DNA of 64,000 bases from Oreohelix idahoensis (GCA_024509875.1 JAMPIV010019105.1:1-64000), one strand, 5' to 3'. Numbered from the stretch's first letter, positions 46,001-56,430 are shown. Notes: generated from the letters alone by a model not told the origin. Made by a program: numbers and translations.

Positions 46001-46608
46001 AATGTAAGAAATAATGACAAGTACTAGACAAAGTCACTGAGGTAAGAAATGGACAAATACTAGACACAGTCACTATTGTAAGAAATAATGACAAGTACAA
46101 GACAACATCACTAATGTAAGAAATAATGACAAGTACTAGACAAAGTCACTGAGGTAAGAAATAATGACAAGTACTAGACAAAGTCACTGAGGTAAGAAAT
46201 GATTACAAGTACTAGACAAAGTCACGAACGTAAGAAATGATGACAAGTACTAGACAAGGTCACTGAGGTAAGAAATGATGACAAGTACTAGATAAAGTCA
46301 CTAATGTAAGAAATGATGACAAGTACTAGACACAATCACTAATGTAAGAAATGATGACATGTACTAGATAAAGTCACTAATGTAAGAAATAATGACAAGT
46401 ACTAGACAAAGTCACTGAGGTAAGAAATAATGACAAGTACTAGACAAAGTCACGAACGTAAAAAATGATGACAAGTACTAGACAAGTACCAGACAAAATC
46501 ACTAATGTAAGAAATGATGACATGTACTAGATAAAGTCACTAATGTAAGAAATGATGACAAGTACTAGACAAAGTCACTATTGTAAGAAATGATGACAAG
46601 TACTAGAT
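43076..46608 (+). repeat. 38-bp tandem array grown inside an RTE-A copy
   Basis: About 70 units of roughly 38 bp, each running from gacaaaatcactaatg to gatgacaagtacta, with variants such as cactgaggtaag and cacgaacgtaag and some shortened units. The unit matches the RTE-A coding segment gacaaggttaccaac through gatgacaagaactagacaa, and the RTE-A sequence continues on both sides (43075 and 46609). A foldback block (43203-44045) interrupts the array near its left end. There is also a higher-order 1278-bp repeat and a 378-bp repeat. Confidence 0.94.
43203..44045. mobile_element. Foldback (inverted-repeat) block inside the array
   Basis: Two 318-bp arms, 43203-43520 and 43678-43995, are reverse complements and differ at only a handful of positions by eye. 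Each arm contains a tRNA-like segment (ggatagtgtggttcac, then ggttcaaatcc). A second pair of about 55-bp inverted repeats (43618-43672 and 43989-44045) brackets the right arm, and TTAA sits at both outer edges (43620-43623 and 44040-44043). Identical minus and plus reading frames of about 60 codons in the two arms are a consequence of the inversion and are not genes. Confidence 0.88.
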
Positions 46609-46890
46609 AAGTGCTAGTGTAAAAAGAGATGCGAAGAGGATGCTGACGTTGGAGAGAACACACGTTGAATATAACTATTGATAGCATTGCAAGGCAGTGC
46701 TTGATCTGGAACCTCCAGAGTAAAAGAAACAGAAATTGTCAGACAAACACACGGAGAAGACAACTGGACACAGAAATGAAAATTATGAGGAAGACATGGA
46801 AAGATCTTGAGCTGGTGGCACGTGACAGGAAGACTTGGCATACGATTGTAGAAGGCCTATGGTCCTTGGAGAGCTGAAGCCTAAAGAAAA
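46609..46890 (+). pseudogene. RTE-A copy, part after the tandem array
   Basis: Continues the RTE-A C-terminus beyond the array: a degenerate RRGC-WRENTR-like part, then MNITIDSIARQCLIWNLQSK, then WKDLELVARDRKTWHTIVEG, ending LWSLES with a stop. It fits the same order as the intact copy at 50743-51249. Confidence 0.87.
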
Positions 46891-47475
46891 AGCTCAATTT
46901 AAAGAGCCCAAAATGGCTGTCATGTCCAGCAACGATTTCCAAGATAATACAGAAATAGACATTTGATTTGTTATATTAAGTTTGACCTTTGAGCGATTCT
47001 ATCAAGAAACAAAGAACGTGCGAATAGAAGGCGAAAAAAATACAGAGTGAAACGGATTTTCCGGGGACGTAACAAAATAATGTCAGAGAATGTATTTGAG
47101 GACGTTGCCTGGTATACATTCATTGTCCGAAGGGGTCGTTGTATTTCACCCGGTGACTAACCTAATTAAACAGGCAAAGAGGAAGAAACGCGAGGAAACT
47201 ATGGGCTAGCGTGTGGGGATGCCCTCGGGTCGTGGAGTAATTAGTTTTGTAATCTGAAGATACAGCCTAATGTTCTATGAAAGAAGAAGTGACTTGCACA
47301 GATTTAAAAGGAAGGAAAAAAATAACCACTGGTAGGTACGTATATTCTTCGTAGTTAATGGACAAACCTTTTTTTATGAGTGCGAGAAAGCTCAAAGGTA
47401 CTTTTGTAGAGTTAAAGACCTGCACTTTAGCTCATAGTTACACAATAGAAGTGTTGTACAGTTTTATATCTGGAA
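46891..47475. other. Anonymous sequence, no gene supported
   Basis: No domain or repeat ends recognised, except that a phrase of about 55 bases (actttagctcatagttacac) recurs at about 47588-47643, 178 bases further on. Confidence 0.45.
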
Positions 47476-47570
47476 AGGGCTATTATAGTTCACAGGAATC
47501 TCTGAAGAGACCAAGAGAGAATAGAACTACTACACTATCAGCCATGTCGTACAAGGCAGCTAAATGGAGG
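47476..47570. repeat. Dispersed unnamed repeat, copy 2
   Basis: Shares tctctgaagagaccaaga and catgtcgtacaaggca with 15192-15420; shorter and truncated on both sides. Confidence 0.6.
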
Positions 47571-47866
47571 TAGTGCGTCGGGTTCTAGAGTTAAACAACT
47601 ACACTTTAACTCATAGTTACAAAATAGAAGTGTTGTACAGTTAAACAACATCACTGTAGCCAGTTCCCTTCCCCGAAGCTTCTAACAAAGCATTCATGTG
47701 CTCTCGGAGCAGTGATTTCTATCACAATTCGTTTGATACGACTGTTTCGCCAGTCCAATGCCAAACCTCGTCTCCTACGATACATGTCAGAGAACCAGTA
47801 GTTATATTACTTGTCTCTTCATAGATCCCTGACAACTATCACAGCCTGTACTGTATTATGACCCAG

Positions 47867-47945
47867 GTTTTCTTAACCTGTGGTTTACGGACCCGATGGA
47901 GTCAATGAATGGATTCTAGGAGGTCCATGTATATAACCTAACATT
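47867..47945. repeat. Dispersed short repeat without the RTE-C insert
   Basis: Aligns with 25216-25267 joined to 28555-28590 and thus shows the sequence before RTE-C inserted in the other copy. Confidence 0.68.
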
Positions 47946-48000
47946 TAAGATGTAATGTTTTTTTTTTTATTTTGCATTTACGTGCATGTTTTCGAAGAAG

Positions 48001-48191
48001 GGACCTACAGCCTTCATTGGACAATCAAAGGGATCCATAGCCATCATCAGATAATCAAAGGTATCCATAACCATCATCAGATAATCAAAGGGATTCATAG
48101 CAATCATCAGACAATCAAAAGGACCCATGACCTTTATCAGACAATCAAAGAGATCCATAGCCATCATCAGACAATCAAATGGGTCCGTGGC
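48001..48191. repeat. Tandem repeat, 30-bp unit, 6 copies
   Basis: Six 30-bp units start at 48001, 48031, 48061, 48091, 48121 and 48151 and end in aatcaaag-type phrases. Being a multiple of three, they give a 10-residue repeat in the frame 47955-48212, but no other evidence of coding exists. Confidence 0.95.
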
Positions 48192-48411
48192 ACAAAAACA
48201 GGATGTTTATAAGAAACCTTGGTGTAACATATGTCAAATATCAACTTACATGAGATAGAAAAGCAACCCTGGTATCTGGAATAAAATGACGTTGACGACG
48301 AACCTGACATCACGAGAACTGAATGCATATCTTTATTTAAAGCTTGACGGCATATGTCTGCTTTGATTAAACTAAAAAAATAACTGGGGAGTACGTTGCA
48401 GGAATCATAAC

Positions 48412-50452
48412 TAAACTGATATCAAATGTGGCTGGAAAATCTACACTGATATCGTATGTAACAAGAAAAACTAAATTCATATCGGTTGTAACATGAAAAA
48501 CTAAACGCATATCTTATGTAGCAGAAAAATAAAATCTAATATCGTATGTGCCAGGAAAACTAATATGTAATCGTATATGCCAGGGAAAAACTAATCCCTA
48601 AACCTATGTGGCTGGAAAAGTAATTCTGATATTGTGTGTGGCTTGAAACACTAATCTGTAATCCAATGTGGCTTGAAAAACAAATATGTAATTGTATGTG
48701 GCGAGAACAACTTATCTGTAATTGTATGTGGGAGTGAAAAAACTAATATGTAATCGTATGTGGTGAGAACAACTTATCTGTAATTGTATGTGGCAGGAAA
48801 AACTAATATGTAATCGTTTGTGGCAGGGAAACTAATCTGTAATTGTATGTGGTAAGAAAAACTAATCTCCAATCATATGTGACAGGACAAACTAGTCTGT
48901 AATAGTATGTGAATGGAAAAACTAATCTGATATCGTATGTGGAGAAAAAACTAATCTGCACTAGTATGTGGTAGGAAAAACTAATCTGTAATCGTACGTG
49001 GTAGGAAAAACTAATCTGCAATCATATGTGACAGGACAAACTAGTCTGTAATTGTATGTGAATAGAAAAACTAATCTGATATCGTATGTAGAGGAAAAAC
49101 TAACATGTAATCATAAGTGGCAGGAAAAATTAATCTGTAATAGTATGTGGCAAGAAAGTGTGTAATCGTATGTGGCATCAAAAACTAATCTGTAATCGTA
49201 TGTGGCTTGAAAAACTAAACTAAGATATATGGGGCAGGAACAATTCAACTAACCGCGCATGTGGTGACAAAATATAAGCTGAAGGTACGTGAGGAATGGG
49301 AAAAAACAAACTAAAAAATGATGTGGTAATACATACTAAAAATGCTAGTGCATGTGGTAGAAAACATTAATCTAGCAACTAATTGGGCTATAAAAAAAAT
49401 AACGGGGTATGTGGTAAGAAGATTAATACTAGCTGACACAATATGTGGCGTTTGTGGCAAGATAAAACTAACATAATGCCAAGATAAAACTAACTTACTG
49501 GCATATGTGGCCGAATAAAAACTAACCTAATGGCAAATGTGACAGGATAAAACTAATCTAATGATTATGTGACAGGATAAAACTAACCTAATAACGTATG
49601 GGGCATGATAAAACTAACTAATAACGTATGTCACAAGATACAACTAACATAATAACGTCTGGGGCAAGATAAAACTAACCTAATTATGTATGTGGCACGT
49701 TAAAACTAACCTAATAAAGTATGTGGCAAGATAAAACTAATCTAATAACCTATTTGACAGGATGAAACTAAGTTAATAACGTATGTGACAGGATAAAACT
49801 AACTTAATAACGTATAGGGCAGGATAAACCTAACCTAATAACGTATGGGGCAAGATAAAACTAAACTAATAACGTATGGGGCAGGATAAACCTAACCTAA
49901 TAACGTATGGGGCAAGACAAACTAACCTAATAACGTATGGGGCAGGATAAACCTAACCTAATACGTATGGGGCAAGATAAAGTCATCCTAGTAACGTATG
50001 TTGCAATATAAAACTAACCTAATAACGTATGTGACAATATAAAACGAACCTAATAACGTATGTAGCAAGATAAAGCTGACCTAATAACGTATAGGACAAG
50101 ATAATACTAACCTAATAACTTATGGGGCAGGAAAAAGCTAATCTAATAACGTATGGGGCAGGATAAAACTAACCTAATAACAAATGGGGCAGGATAAAAC
50201 TAACCTAATAACGTATGCGGCAGGATATAGCTAACCTAATAACGTATGGGGCAAGATAAAGCTAACCTAATAACGTATGTGACAGGATAAAGCAAACATA
50301 ATAACGTATGGGGCAGGATATTGCTAACCTAGTAACGTTTGAGGCAAGATAAATATAATTTAATAACGTATGTGACAGGATAAAACTAACCTTACAATGT
50401 ATGTGGTAAGATAAAACTAATTTAATGCCTAATGTGGCAGGATAAAACAAAA
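48412..50452. repeat. Minisatellite, about 31-bp unit, two subfamilies
   Basis: About 65 units. From 48412 to about 49260 the unit reads aactaatctgtaatcgtatg with tggcaggaaa; from about 49440 to 50452 it reads aactaacctaataacgtatg with gggcaggata. A diverged zone of about 180 bp lies between. The period measured at 50161-50192 is 31 bases. Frames on the minus strand (48803-49021, 50262-50450) are repeat artefacts. Confidence 0.94.
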
Positions 50453-50561
50453 CAGCTAAACTGACAGAAATGTTATACCAAACAAATTAGTAAAGAAAAT
50501 ATATGTTCACTAGAAGAATCAATAACATATGCTTATAATAAAATGTGTATTGCTGTCCTGC

Positions 50562-51265
50562 ATACACAGGGAAAAGATAAAAATAATTAGAATAAATGCA
50601 GGTAATGATAACAGGGTTGAACTTGAAGAAACACCAATACAAGATGTAGAATCGTACACATATCTTGGCAGCAATATAGACAAAGTTGGAGGAACAGACA
50701 GTGATATCAAACTAAGAATACAAAAAGCAAGAGGAGCTTTCATTGCATTTGGGAAGTATATGGAGATCAAGAGAAATCGGATCCAACACGAAAATAAGAA
50801 TCTTCAACTCAAGTGTGAAGTCAGTCCTATTGTATGGCTCTGAGACATGCAGAACAACAAAGACAACAACCAAAAAGCTACAGACTTTCATAAATGGGTG
50901 CTTACGTAGAATAGAGGGATTAAAATGGTATGACAAGGTTACCAACTTGGAACTGATGACAAGAACTAGACAAGTGCCAGTGGAAGAAGAGATGAGAAGA
51001 AGACGATGGCGATGGATAGGGCACACACTGAGGAAACCTGTTGACAGCATTACAAGGCTGTCCTTGTTCTGGAACCCCCAGGGCAAGAGAGGCAGAGGTA
51101 GACCAAGAAGCACATGGAGAAGAGAGCTGGAAACAGAGGTGAACATGATGAGGAGAACGTGGAAAGAACTTGAGATGATGGCACGTGACAGGAGGACTTG
51201 GCATGTGTTTGTTGAAGGCCTATGCTCCTTTGGGAGTGGAGGGTTATGAATGAATGAATGAATAA
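50562..51265 (+). pseudogene. RTE-A copy, 5'-truncated
   Basis: It starts with HREKIKIIRINAGNDNRVEL and goes through ESYTYLGSNIDKVGGTDSDI. After a frameshift near 50750-50790 come [18 protein letters not shown], then [19 protein letters not shown] and [19 protein letters not shown], then [20 protein letters not shown]. The stop at 51247-51249 precedes a TGAA-unit tail. This is the most readable RTE-A C-terminus. It starts about 110 bases after the 31-bp minisatellite. Confidence 0.92.
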
Positions 51266-51498
51266 TAAAACGTATTCTATAATATATACTTTTAATGACG
51301 AACTAATAGACTTACAAGCATGTGACCTCATTGAGAATGACGTGAAAAAGAAAGTAGATATCCACAGTCTGACTGTACAGGACTTCAGTCATTTTTAAGT
51401 GAATAAAGTGCATTACAAAATTACGTTTTAAGTTGTTTGATGTGTACAAATATAGAATGCCCTGAGTTCACCGATTATTCGAACCCGACAATACGAAT

Positions 51499-51743
51499 CG
51501 TCTGTGGCCTAATGGATATGAACGCAGTTTCATAATCCAGATATACCAGGTTCGAAACCTGCTGCAGGCGGTTTGGTAGCAGATCGCTTTGTGTGGATTT
51601 TTAACAATGGTATAAGCGCCGCACCGTTCAGAAAGACATGGCAAACTACTGAATGAAAAAAATTGCCTAGAAAAATCACAAACAGCCAATAAAAGCTGGG
51701 GTTGATTGCCACGTCCTGTAAAGGATAAGCAACTAACTTTAAC
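51499..51743 (+). mobile_element. SINE2 copy, tRNA-Arg-like head
   Basis: The head cgtctgtggcctaatggata, followed by the B box ggttcgaaacc, resembles tRNA-Arg (gtggcctaatggata). A 170-base body with gcaaactactgaatg and ttgattgccacgtcctgtaa follows. It is nearly identical to 56147-56392. Confidence 0.9.
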
Positions 51744-51930
51744 TCATATTTGTTTTGTAGAGTTTGTACACTCTCTTCTTGAGTGATAAAAGGCGAATGC
51801 AACGGAGAAAGGAACCATCATACCCCAACCCACTCATACCTCTAAAATCTAGCATAGTGTAGTCTCTAACACTTCACTCCCATACGACTGTGTACGTTAT
51901 TGTGCTACCTTTACAGTTACTTTACTCTCA
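51744..51930 (+). mobile_element. SINE1 tail fragment
   Basis: The body matches the second half of SINE1 (gagtgataaaaggcgaatg, acttcactcccatacgac, cctttac), but the tRNA-like head is missing. It abuts SINE2 directly. Confidence 0.7.
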
Positions 51931-51950
51931 GGTTACATATTTATAAGTGT

Positions 51951-52215
51951 ACGACTGGCTAAGCGGTTAGAGCGATTGTCTGTCCATGACAAAGTTACCG
52001 GGTTCCGGGATCGAAACCTGGAAGCGTCTGCACCAGTCTATCAAGCTGTAAGTGGGTACTTGTCTCTGCTCTTGAGTTAGGAAAGGCAAAGGCAGCGAGG
52101 AAGAGAACTGGTCACCCCTCCTCATAAAGCTGAAACTAGTATAATGAAGTCTGTAACACTTCACTCCTCTACGACAGTATCTACTATGGGACCACCTTTA
52201 TATTTACCTATTTAT
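51951..52215 (+). mobile_element. SINE1 copy
   Basis: Full SINE1: tRNA-like head (ctggctaagcggttagagcg), B box ggatcgaaacc, body (aggaaaggcaaaggcagcga) and a cctttatatttacct tail. It is closest to the copy at 6947. Confidence 0.9.
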
Positions 52216-52233
52216 CTTTATCATGATCGAAAC

Positions 52234-52651
52234 CCGTGCTTCTTAACCAGGGGTGCATCCATCCTCTAGGGGTGCAAGACTCACCTTCCGGGGGTGCGAT
52301 ACACCAGATATTTTAGAACACGAATCCTCATAAACTATGTACAATACACAGAACTCAAATTTATTTGTACAAAATAGAACATTGACGACGTGAATTGGAT
52401 ACCTAATCTTAGTCACATTCTGTAAGTAACAGTTTCTCAAAACAAACTATTATCTCTTTTAAGAACTTATGGCATGTTTTGCGAACTAGAAGATAAAGGG
52501 GTGTGAGGCTTCTTAAGATGCCGTAAAGGGGTACGAGCCTTCTTAAGATGATGTAAAGGGGTGCGAGGCTTTTAAGATGCTTTAAAGGGGTTCAAGGTGT
52601 CTTAAGACGCTGTAAAGGGGTGCGGGACCTCTAAAAGGTTAAGAACCACTG
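52234..52651 (+). mobile_element. hAT-like short non-autonomous element
   Basis: Left end ccgtgcttcttaacc and right end ggttaagaaccactg are imperfect inverted repeats (cagtggttcttaacc type). The 8-base flanks atcgaaac and atgtaaac agree in 6 positions, as expected for an old hAT duplication. A short internal tandem repeat (gtgcgaggcttcttaagatg, period about 35) lies at 52495-52640. Confidence 0.65.
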
Positions 52652-52659
52652 ATGTAAAC

Positions 52660-53076
52660 TGCAACCACCACTGTTTAAAAGTTGCCGTTTGTTCATCACT
52701 GTTCTATGAAATTAAAATCGTCATATTTTTATTTTAACACATTTCACCTTCTTTTTATAAATTATTATAAAGTATTACAAAGCCAAAATAGTGAATGGAA
52801 CCGAATGTCCCTGTTCAGATTGTCATGTCCGTCAGGTTTGCATATATGGTTCTGGACTTTCCTGTGAAGTAATCTTTGGTCAAACACTTACATAATAATG
52901 ACAGACGCGTTCAAACGGAACAGGAAAAAGAACATAAAAAATAAGGTTTACTACTTGGTAGTCATCGCAATGTTAAATGAAGAGTGGAAACAAATTATAA
53001 TTTATGTCCCACTGAAAAAGTTCTGTTTTTAGTTACAACCATTCTGCTCTGTTCTTGAAAACAATATTTGACGTGA
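52660..53076. other. Anonymous sequence, no gene supported
   Basis: A 61-codon frame at 52682-52867 carries no motif. Otherwise AT-rich. Confidence 0.45.
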
Positions 53077-53412
53077 TCAGTTCTTAAATACGATACATAT
53101 AAATTCGGATATTTCGACTGCTGCCAGTTCCGTGAGTTTTCCTGCTGGGCAGTTTTTGTTGTATATTCTGAGAATATCCTGACCTACCATACTGTCTGCT
53201 CCAGCGACCTTTGTTTGTCCTGTTGTTTGTATTTGTATTTCTTTGGTTGGCAGCCAGTTGCATGTCAAATTTTGCATGCGCCCTTTATACCCGTCCCTAC
53301 CTAACCGTATATTTGTATATCTTCTTATTTGAAACCTGTGACTTTCATTCAGATAGGTTTCCTGGAAGCAAGCTACATCGACATTTTCAGCATGGAGTCT
53401 TGCCATAAGCAA
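53077..53412 (-). pseudogene. Jockey/CR1-like endonuclease fragment
   Basis: On the minus strand it starts LMARLHAENVDVACFQETYL, where CFQET is the catalytic Q-E-T motif of the endonuclease of Jockey-type elements, and then reads SHRFQIRRYTNIRLGRDGYK. After that it loses about 40 residues and continues QTTGQTKVAGADSMVGQD. The remaining endonuclease and the whole RT are absent. It points away from the fragment at 53500-53665. Confidence 0.75.
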
Positions 53413-53499
53413 AATTTTATTTTAAAGAAAGACACTTTTCAGACTGAGATCCGGCCATTGCAGACTGATATACCATATGCTCAACAAACTGAAAATCAA

Positions 53500-53665
53500 A
53501 CAGATATGCGTCCATGTGGGGAGGGTGAACAGAAAGTAGAACATGTCCTTCAAGACTGTCGGTTCCATGAGAGGAACTGAATGGCAGTATGACCTTCTTC
53601 AAAAGAGTTGAGAAATAAATGTATGGAGACGAAAGAAGCTTGAGACAGACTGCCAACTTTATAAG
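53500..53665 (+). pseudogene. Jockey/CR1-like C-terminal zinc fragment
   Basis: The + strand gives PCGEGEQKVEHVLQDCRF, the C-x-x-G-x-x-(x)-H-x-x-x-x-C cysteine-histidine motif found at the C-terminus of Jockey/CR1-type polyproteins. A degenerate remainder follows in which the usual LYGDLE region appears as KCMETKEA. Together with the fragment at 53077-53412 it gives the two ends of one element type in opposite directions. Confidence 0.72.
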
Positions 53666-53699
53666 AGAGATCTATGTGATTATGTGAGAGCGACCGAAG

Positions 53700-53925
53700 A
53701 ATTCTCAGCGAAATGTGATGCTCCACATGATTTGAGAATCCCTCAGGCATATCGTACAAGATAACAAATATGAGGTTGTGCATGAGCATGGCAACCTCAC
53801 CATGTGAAACACATTACTACATAAACCACAACTGCAAGAACATGTCGATGACTGGTGCAAATTTCCTGCAAGAAGAACCAGTTACAGTGGTGGCTCTACA
53901 AGGAGCGACAAGGAAAACGGTGAAT
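53700..53925. repeat. Dispersed unnamed repeat, copy 3
   Basis: Shares ordered phrases with 15192-15420 (caggcatatcgtacaag, atgaggttgtgcatgag, cctgcaagaagaacca, ggtggctctacaagg). Family unrecognised. Confidence 0.6.
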
Positions 53926-54318
53926 AATGAATTGATTTGAACAGTATAATAACGTCAGTTTCTATTTATAGCCCGACATGACACGACAGACCGACAGTCA
54001 AGACAATTTTGACTAGATGGCAGTGGAACAGATTCTTGTACAGTGTTCAGACTCCTGTTTTCGCCATCTACTCACTATAAATACTAAAGCAGAATGGAGC
54101 ATACTAAAGGCATAATTTACTTTGCATTGTACAATTTTTAAGTCAAAGTTTGAAAGTCACGCTCGGTGACTGGAAAATAACGGACACTTAACCGAATAGT
54201 GGATGAATTTTTATTCAGATACTGAATAAATGATGACTGACAGAGTTGTCGTATTTGTAGATGGCACAGATGCTCAGCACATACTGTTCCCAGTAGTGTT
54301 TCTAACCATAGCATAAGG
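53926..54318. other. Anonymous sequence, no gene supported
   Basis: No recognisable domains or repeat ends. Confidence 0.45.
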
Positions 54319-54522
54319 CAGTTATTCCCAAACATACAGTAATCGTGTACCTCTTATGAGAGCTTAATCTTACCGGCGTACCCTTCTTATATATACAATT
54401 TTAATGATTTTTTTTGTTCGCTAAAAGTATGATAAAGTAAAATAAACAATTATACCGTGCACGCCTGCAACCTTTTTCCGGGAACCCTCGGGGGTACGTA
54501 TACCACACTTTTGGAAACACTG
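54319..54522. mobile_element. hAT-like short element (probable)
   Basis: Left end cagttattcccaaacat and right end ttttggaaacactg are imperfect inverted repeats of the CAGTGNTTCCCAAA type, and both sides carry gtacc-like blocks pointing inward. The flanking octamers gcataagg and gtctcagg agree in only 5 of 8 positions. A decayed element is likely but not certain. Confidence 0.5.
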
Positions 54523-54664
54523 GTCTCAGGGATTTGATACACGGACAGATACTAAAAAATCAAAATGGAGCAAACTGTAGTTAAGCTTGGAGAACGGGTG
54601 ATGCGCTGGAAAAGAGAAAATATAGCCAAAAAAACTGATTACAAAAATATATATTCACCAGACT

Positions 54665-54667
<3 letters not shown>

Positions 54668-54705
<38 letters not shown>

Positions 54706-54958
54706 GCGGCACTTGGGCTTTCAGCCCTTCGGCCCAATGACATGTCATTGCGAGGCTGGGGAACCTGAGGACTTTCCTTCCAACCCGGGCAGGAGCTTCG
54801 CTCCTTCCCATCCACAGAGGGTTTATCACAGGAGCCGTTCAGGCTATTCAGTCAAATTTCCGGCCGTAAACATTTCTTCAAACGCCGACGCCCGGGTTTG
54901 AACCATGAACACCTGGTCGCCAGTACAACGCCGAAGCCATTACACCAGCGCGGCTCCC
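54668..54958 (-). mobile_element. SINE3 copy, reversed
   Basis: A T-run of about 33 bases (the poly(A) tail on the minus strand) is followed by the SINE3 body and ends at the head gggagccgcgctggtgtaat read on minus. The target duplication tcaccagactaat occurs at 54655-54667 and 54959-54971. Differences from the 38004 copy are scattered substitutions. Confidence 0.95.
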
Positions 54959-54971
54959 TCACCAGACTAAT

Positions 54972-55362
54972 AAATGTTGAATCAAAGAATTACACCAGTT
55001 ATGCAGTTTAAGTAACAATAACAACAGTCACAACGTACCTGGCAATGATGACTTCCATGAGCAAAGCAGTTAAGAAGCATGAAAAACAATATTCTAAGAA
55101 AAATTATATAGTTTCTGAGAAATAAATTGGGATATGCTGGCCCGTTCACCACAAAGGAGTCTTTGTTTCTCCTTGAGGAAAATCTTATTTACCGCTATGT
55201 TCCGCGGAACTGGTGCATGTTTATGTGTGTGTGTGTGTGTGTGTGTGACATTGTGCGACTGTGGTTAGCCAGCGTGACATGTGTGAGTGTTGGTGTGTTT
55301 GTGGTGTAATCATTGACTTTGTTGTTCGTTAGCTTCTACCGTTATAGATTTACAGTGACGTC
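54972..55362. other. Anonymous sequence with a short TG tract
   Basis: A (TG)n microsatellite lies at about 55225-55249; no gene was seen. Confidence 0.5.
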
Positions 55363-55376
55363 ATATCTCACAGGTG

Positions 55377-55924
55377 ACAGTGATATCAAAATAAGAATAC
55401 AAAAGGCAAGAGGAGCTTTCATTGCATTGGGAAACATATGGAGAACAAGAGAAATCAAGTCCAACACGAAAATAAGAAACTTCAACTCAAATGTCAAGTC
55501 AGTCCTATTGTATGGCTCTGAGACATGGAGAACAACAAAGACAATAACAAAAAAGCTACAGACTTTCATAAATGGGTGCTTGCGTAGAATAGAGGGATTA
55601 AAATGGTATGACAAGGTTACCAACGTGGAACTGAGGACAAGAACTAGACAAGTGCCAGTGGAACAAGAGATGAGAAGAAGACGATGGCGATGGATTGGAC
55701 ACACACTGAGGAGACCTGTTGATAGCATTACAAGGCAGTCCTTGTTCTGGAACCCCCAGGGCAAGAGAGGCAGAGGTAGACCAAGAAGCACATGAAGAGA
55801 GCTGGAAACAGGTGAAAATGATGAGGAGAACGTGGAAAGAACTTGAGATGATGGCACGTGACAGGAGGACTTGGCATGTGTTTGTTGAAGGCCTATGCTC
55901 CTTTGGGAGTGGAGGGTTATGATG
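55377..55924 (+). pseudogene. RTE-A copy, 5'-truncated, with target duplication
   Basis: Starts in [14 protein letters not shown] and reads through [17 protein letters not shown], then [18 protein letters not shown] and [20 protein letters not shown] to [15 protein letters not shown], where a frameshift occurs before the final WKELEMMARDRRTWHVF segment. It ends GGGTTATGATG. The flanking 14-base words atatctcacaggtg (55363-55376) and atatgtcacaggtg (55925-55938) differ at one base, a clear target duplication of a recent 5'-truncated insertion. Confidence 0.92.
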
Positions 55925-55974
55925 ATATGTCACAGGTGCGACAGTTTATTCTATTGCCTGTGAAAATAAAACAA

Positions 55975-56430
55975 CTTTCGACAGCCTAAAGAATTCTGGA
56001 ATCCCCAGGGTAAGAAGGAAAGGGGGAAACCGAAAAACACATGGAGAAGAAAGATGGAGATAGACATGAAAGGCACCACAAAGATATGGAAAAACCTTGA
56101 GCTGAAGGCACTGAGAAAGAGGATTTAGCACGAGTTTGTTGAATGGCGTCTGTGGCCTAATGGATATGAACGCAGTTTCATAATCCAGATATACCAGGTT
56201 CGAAACCTGCTGCAGGCGGTTTGGTAGCAGATCGCTTTGTGTGGATTTTTAACAATGGTATAAGCGCCGTGCCGTTCAGAAAGCAATGGCAAACTACTGA
56301 ATGAAAAAAATTGCCTAGAAAAATCACAAAACAGCCAATAAAAGCTGGGGTTGATTGCCACGTCCTGTAAAGGATAAGCAACTAACTTTAACTTTGTTGA
56401 ATGGGGAGCTGAATGAAGGAAGAAATAGCA
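55975..56430 (+). pseudogene. RTE-A 3' end, split by SINE2
   Basis: The part 55975-56146 reads FWNPQGKKERGKPKNTWRRK, then TTKIWKNLELKALRKRI; after the SINE at 56147-56392 the terminal tail continues (ggggagctgaatgaaggaag). Diverged from the other RTE-A copies. Confidence 0.82.
56147..56392 (+). mobile_element. SINE2 copy inserted in RTE-A
   Basis: Nearly identical to 51499-51743 (tRNA-Arg-like head, same body). It is flanked by the 12-base duplication tttgttgaatgg at 56135-56146 and 56393-56404, which lies in the RTE-A end, so SINE2 inserted after RTE-A. Confidence 0.95.

Noticed and set aside
43076..46608. The regular short repeats as a CRISPR array
   Set aside because: The units are contiguous with no unique spacers, and match a retrotransposon coding segment; the sequence is eukaryotic.
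47955..48212. An 85-codon frame with 10-residue repeats as a secreted repeat protein
   Set aside because: The repeat period is a multiple of three, so an open frame is expected; no start context, signal or homologue is visible.
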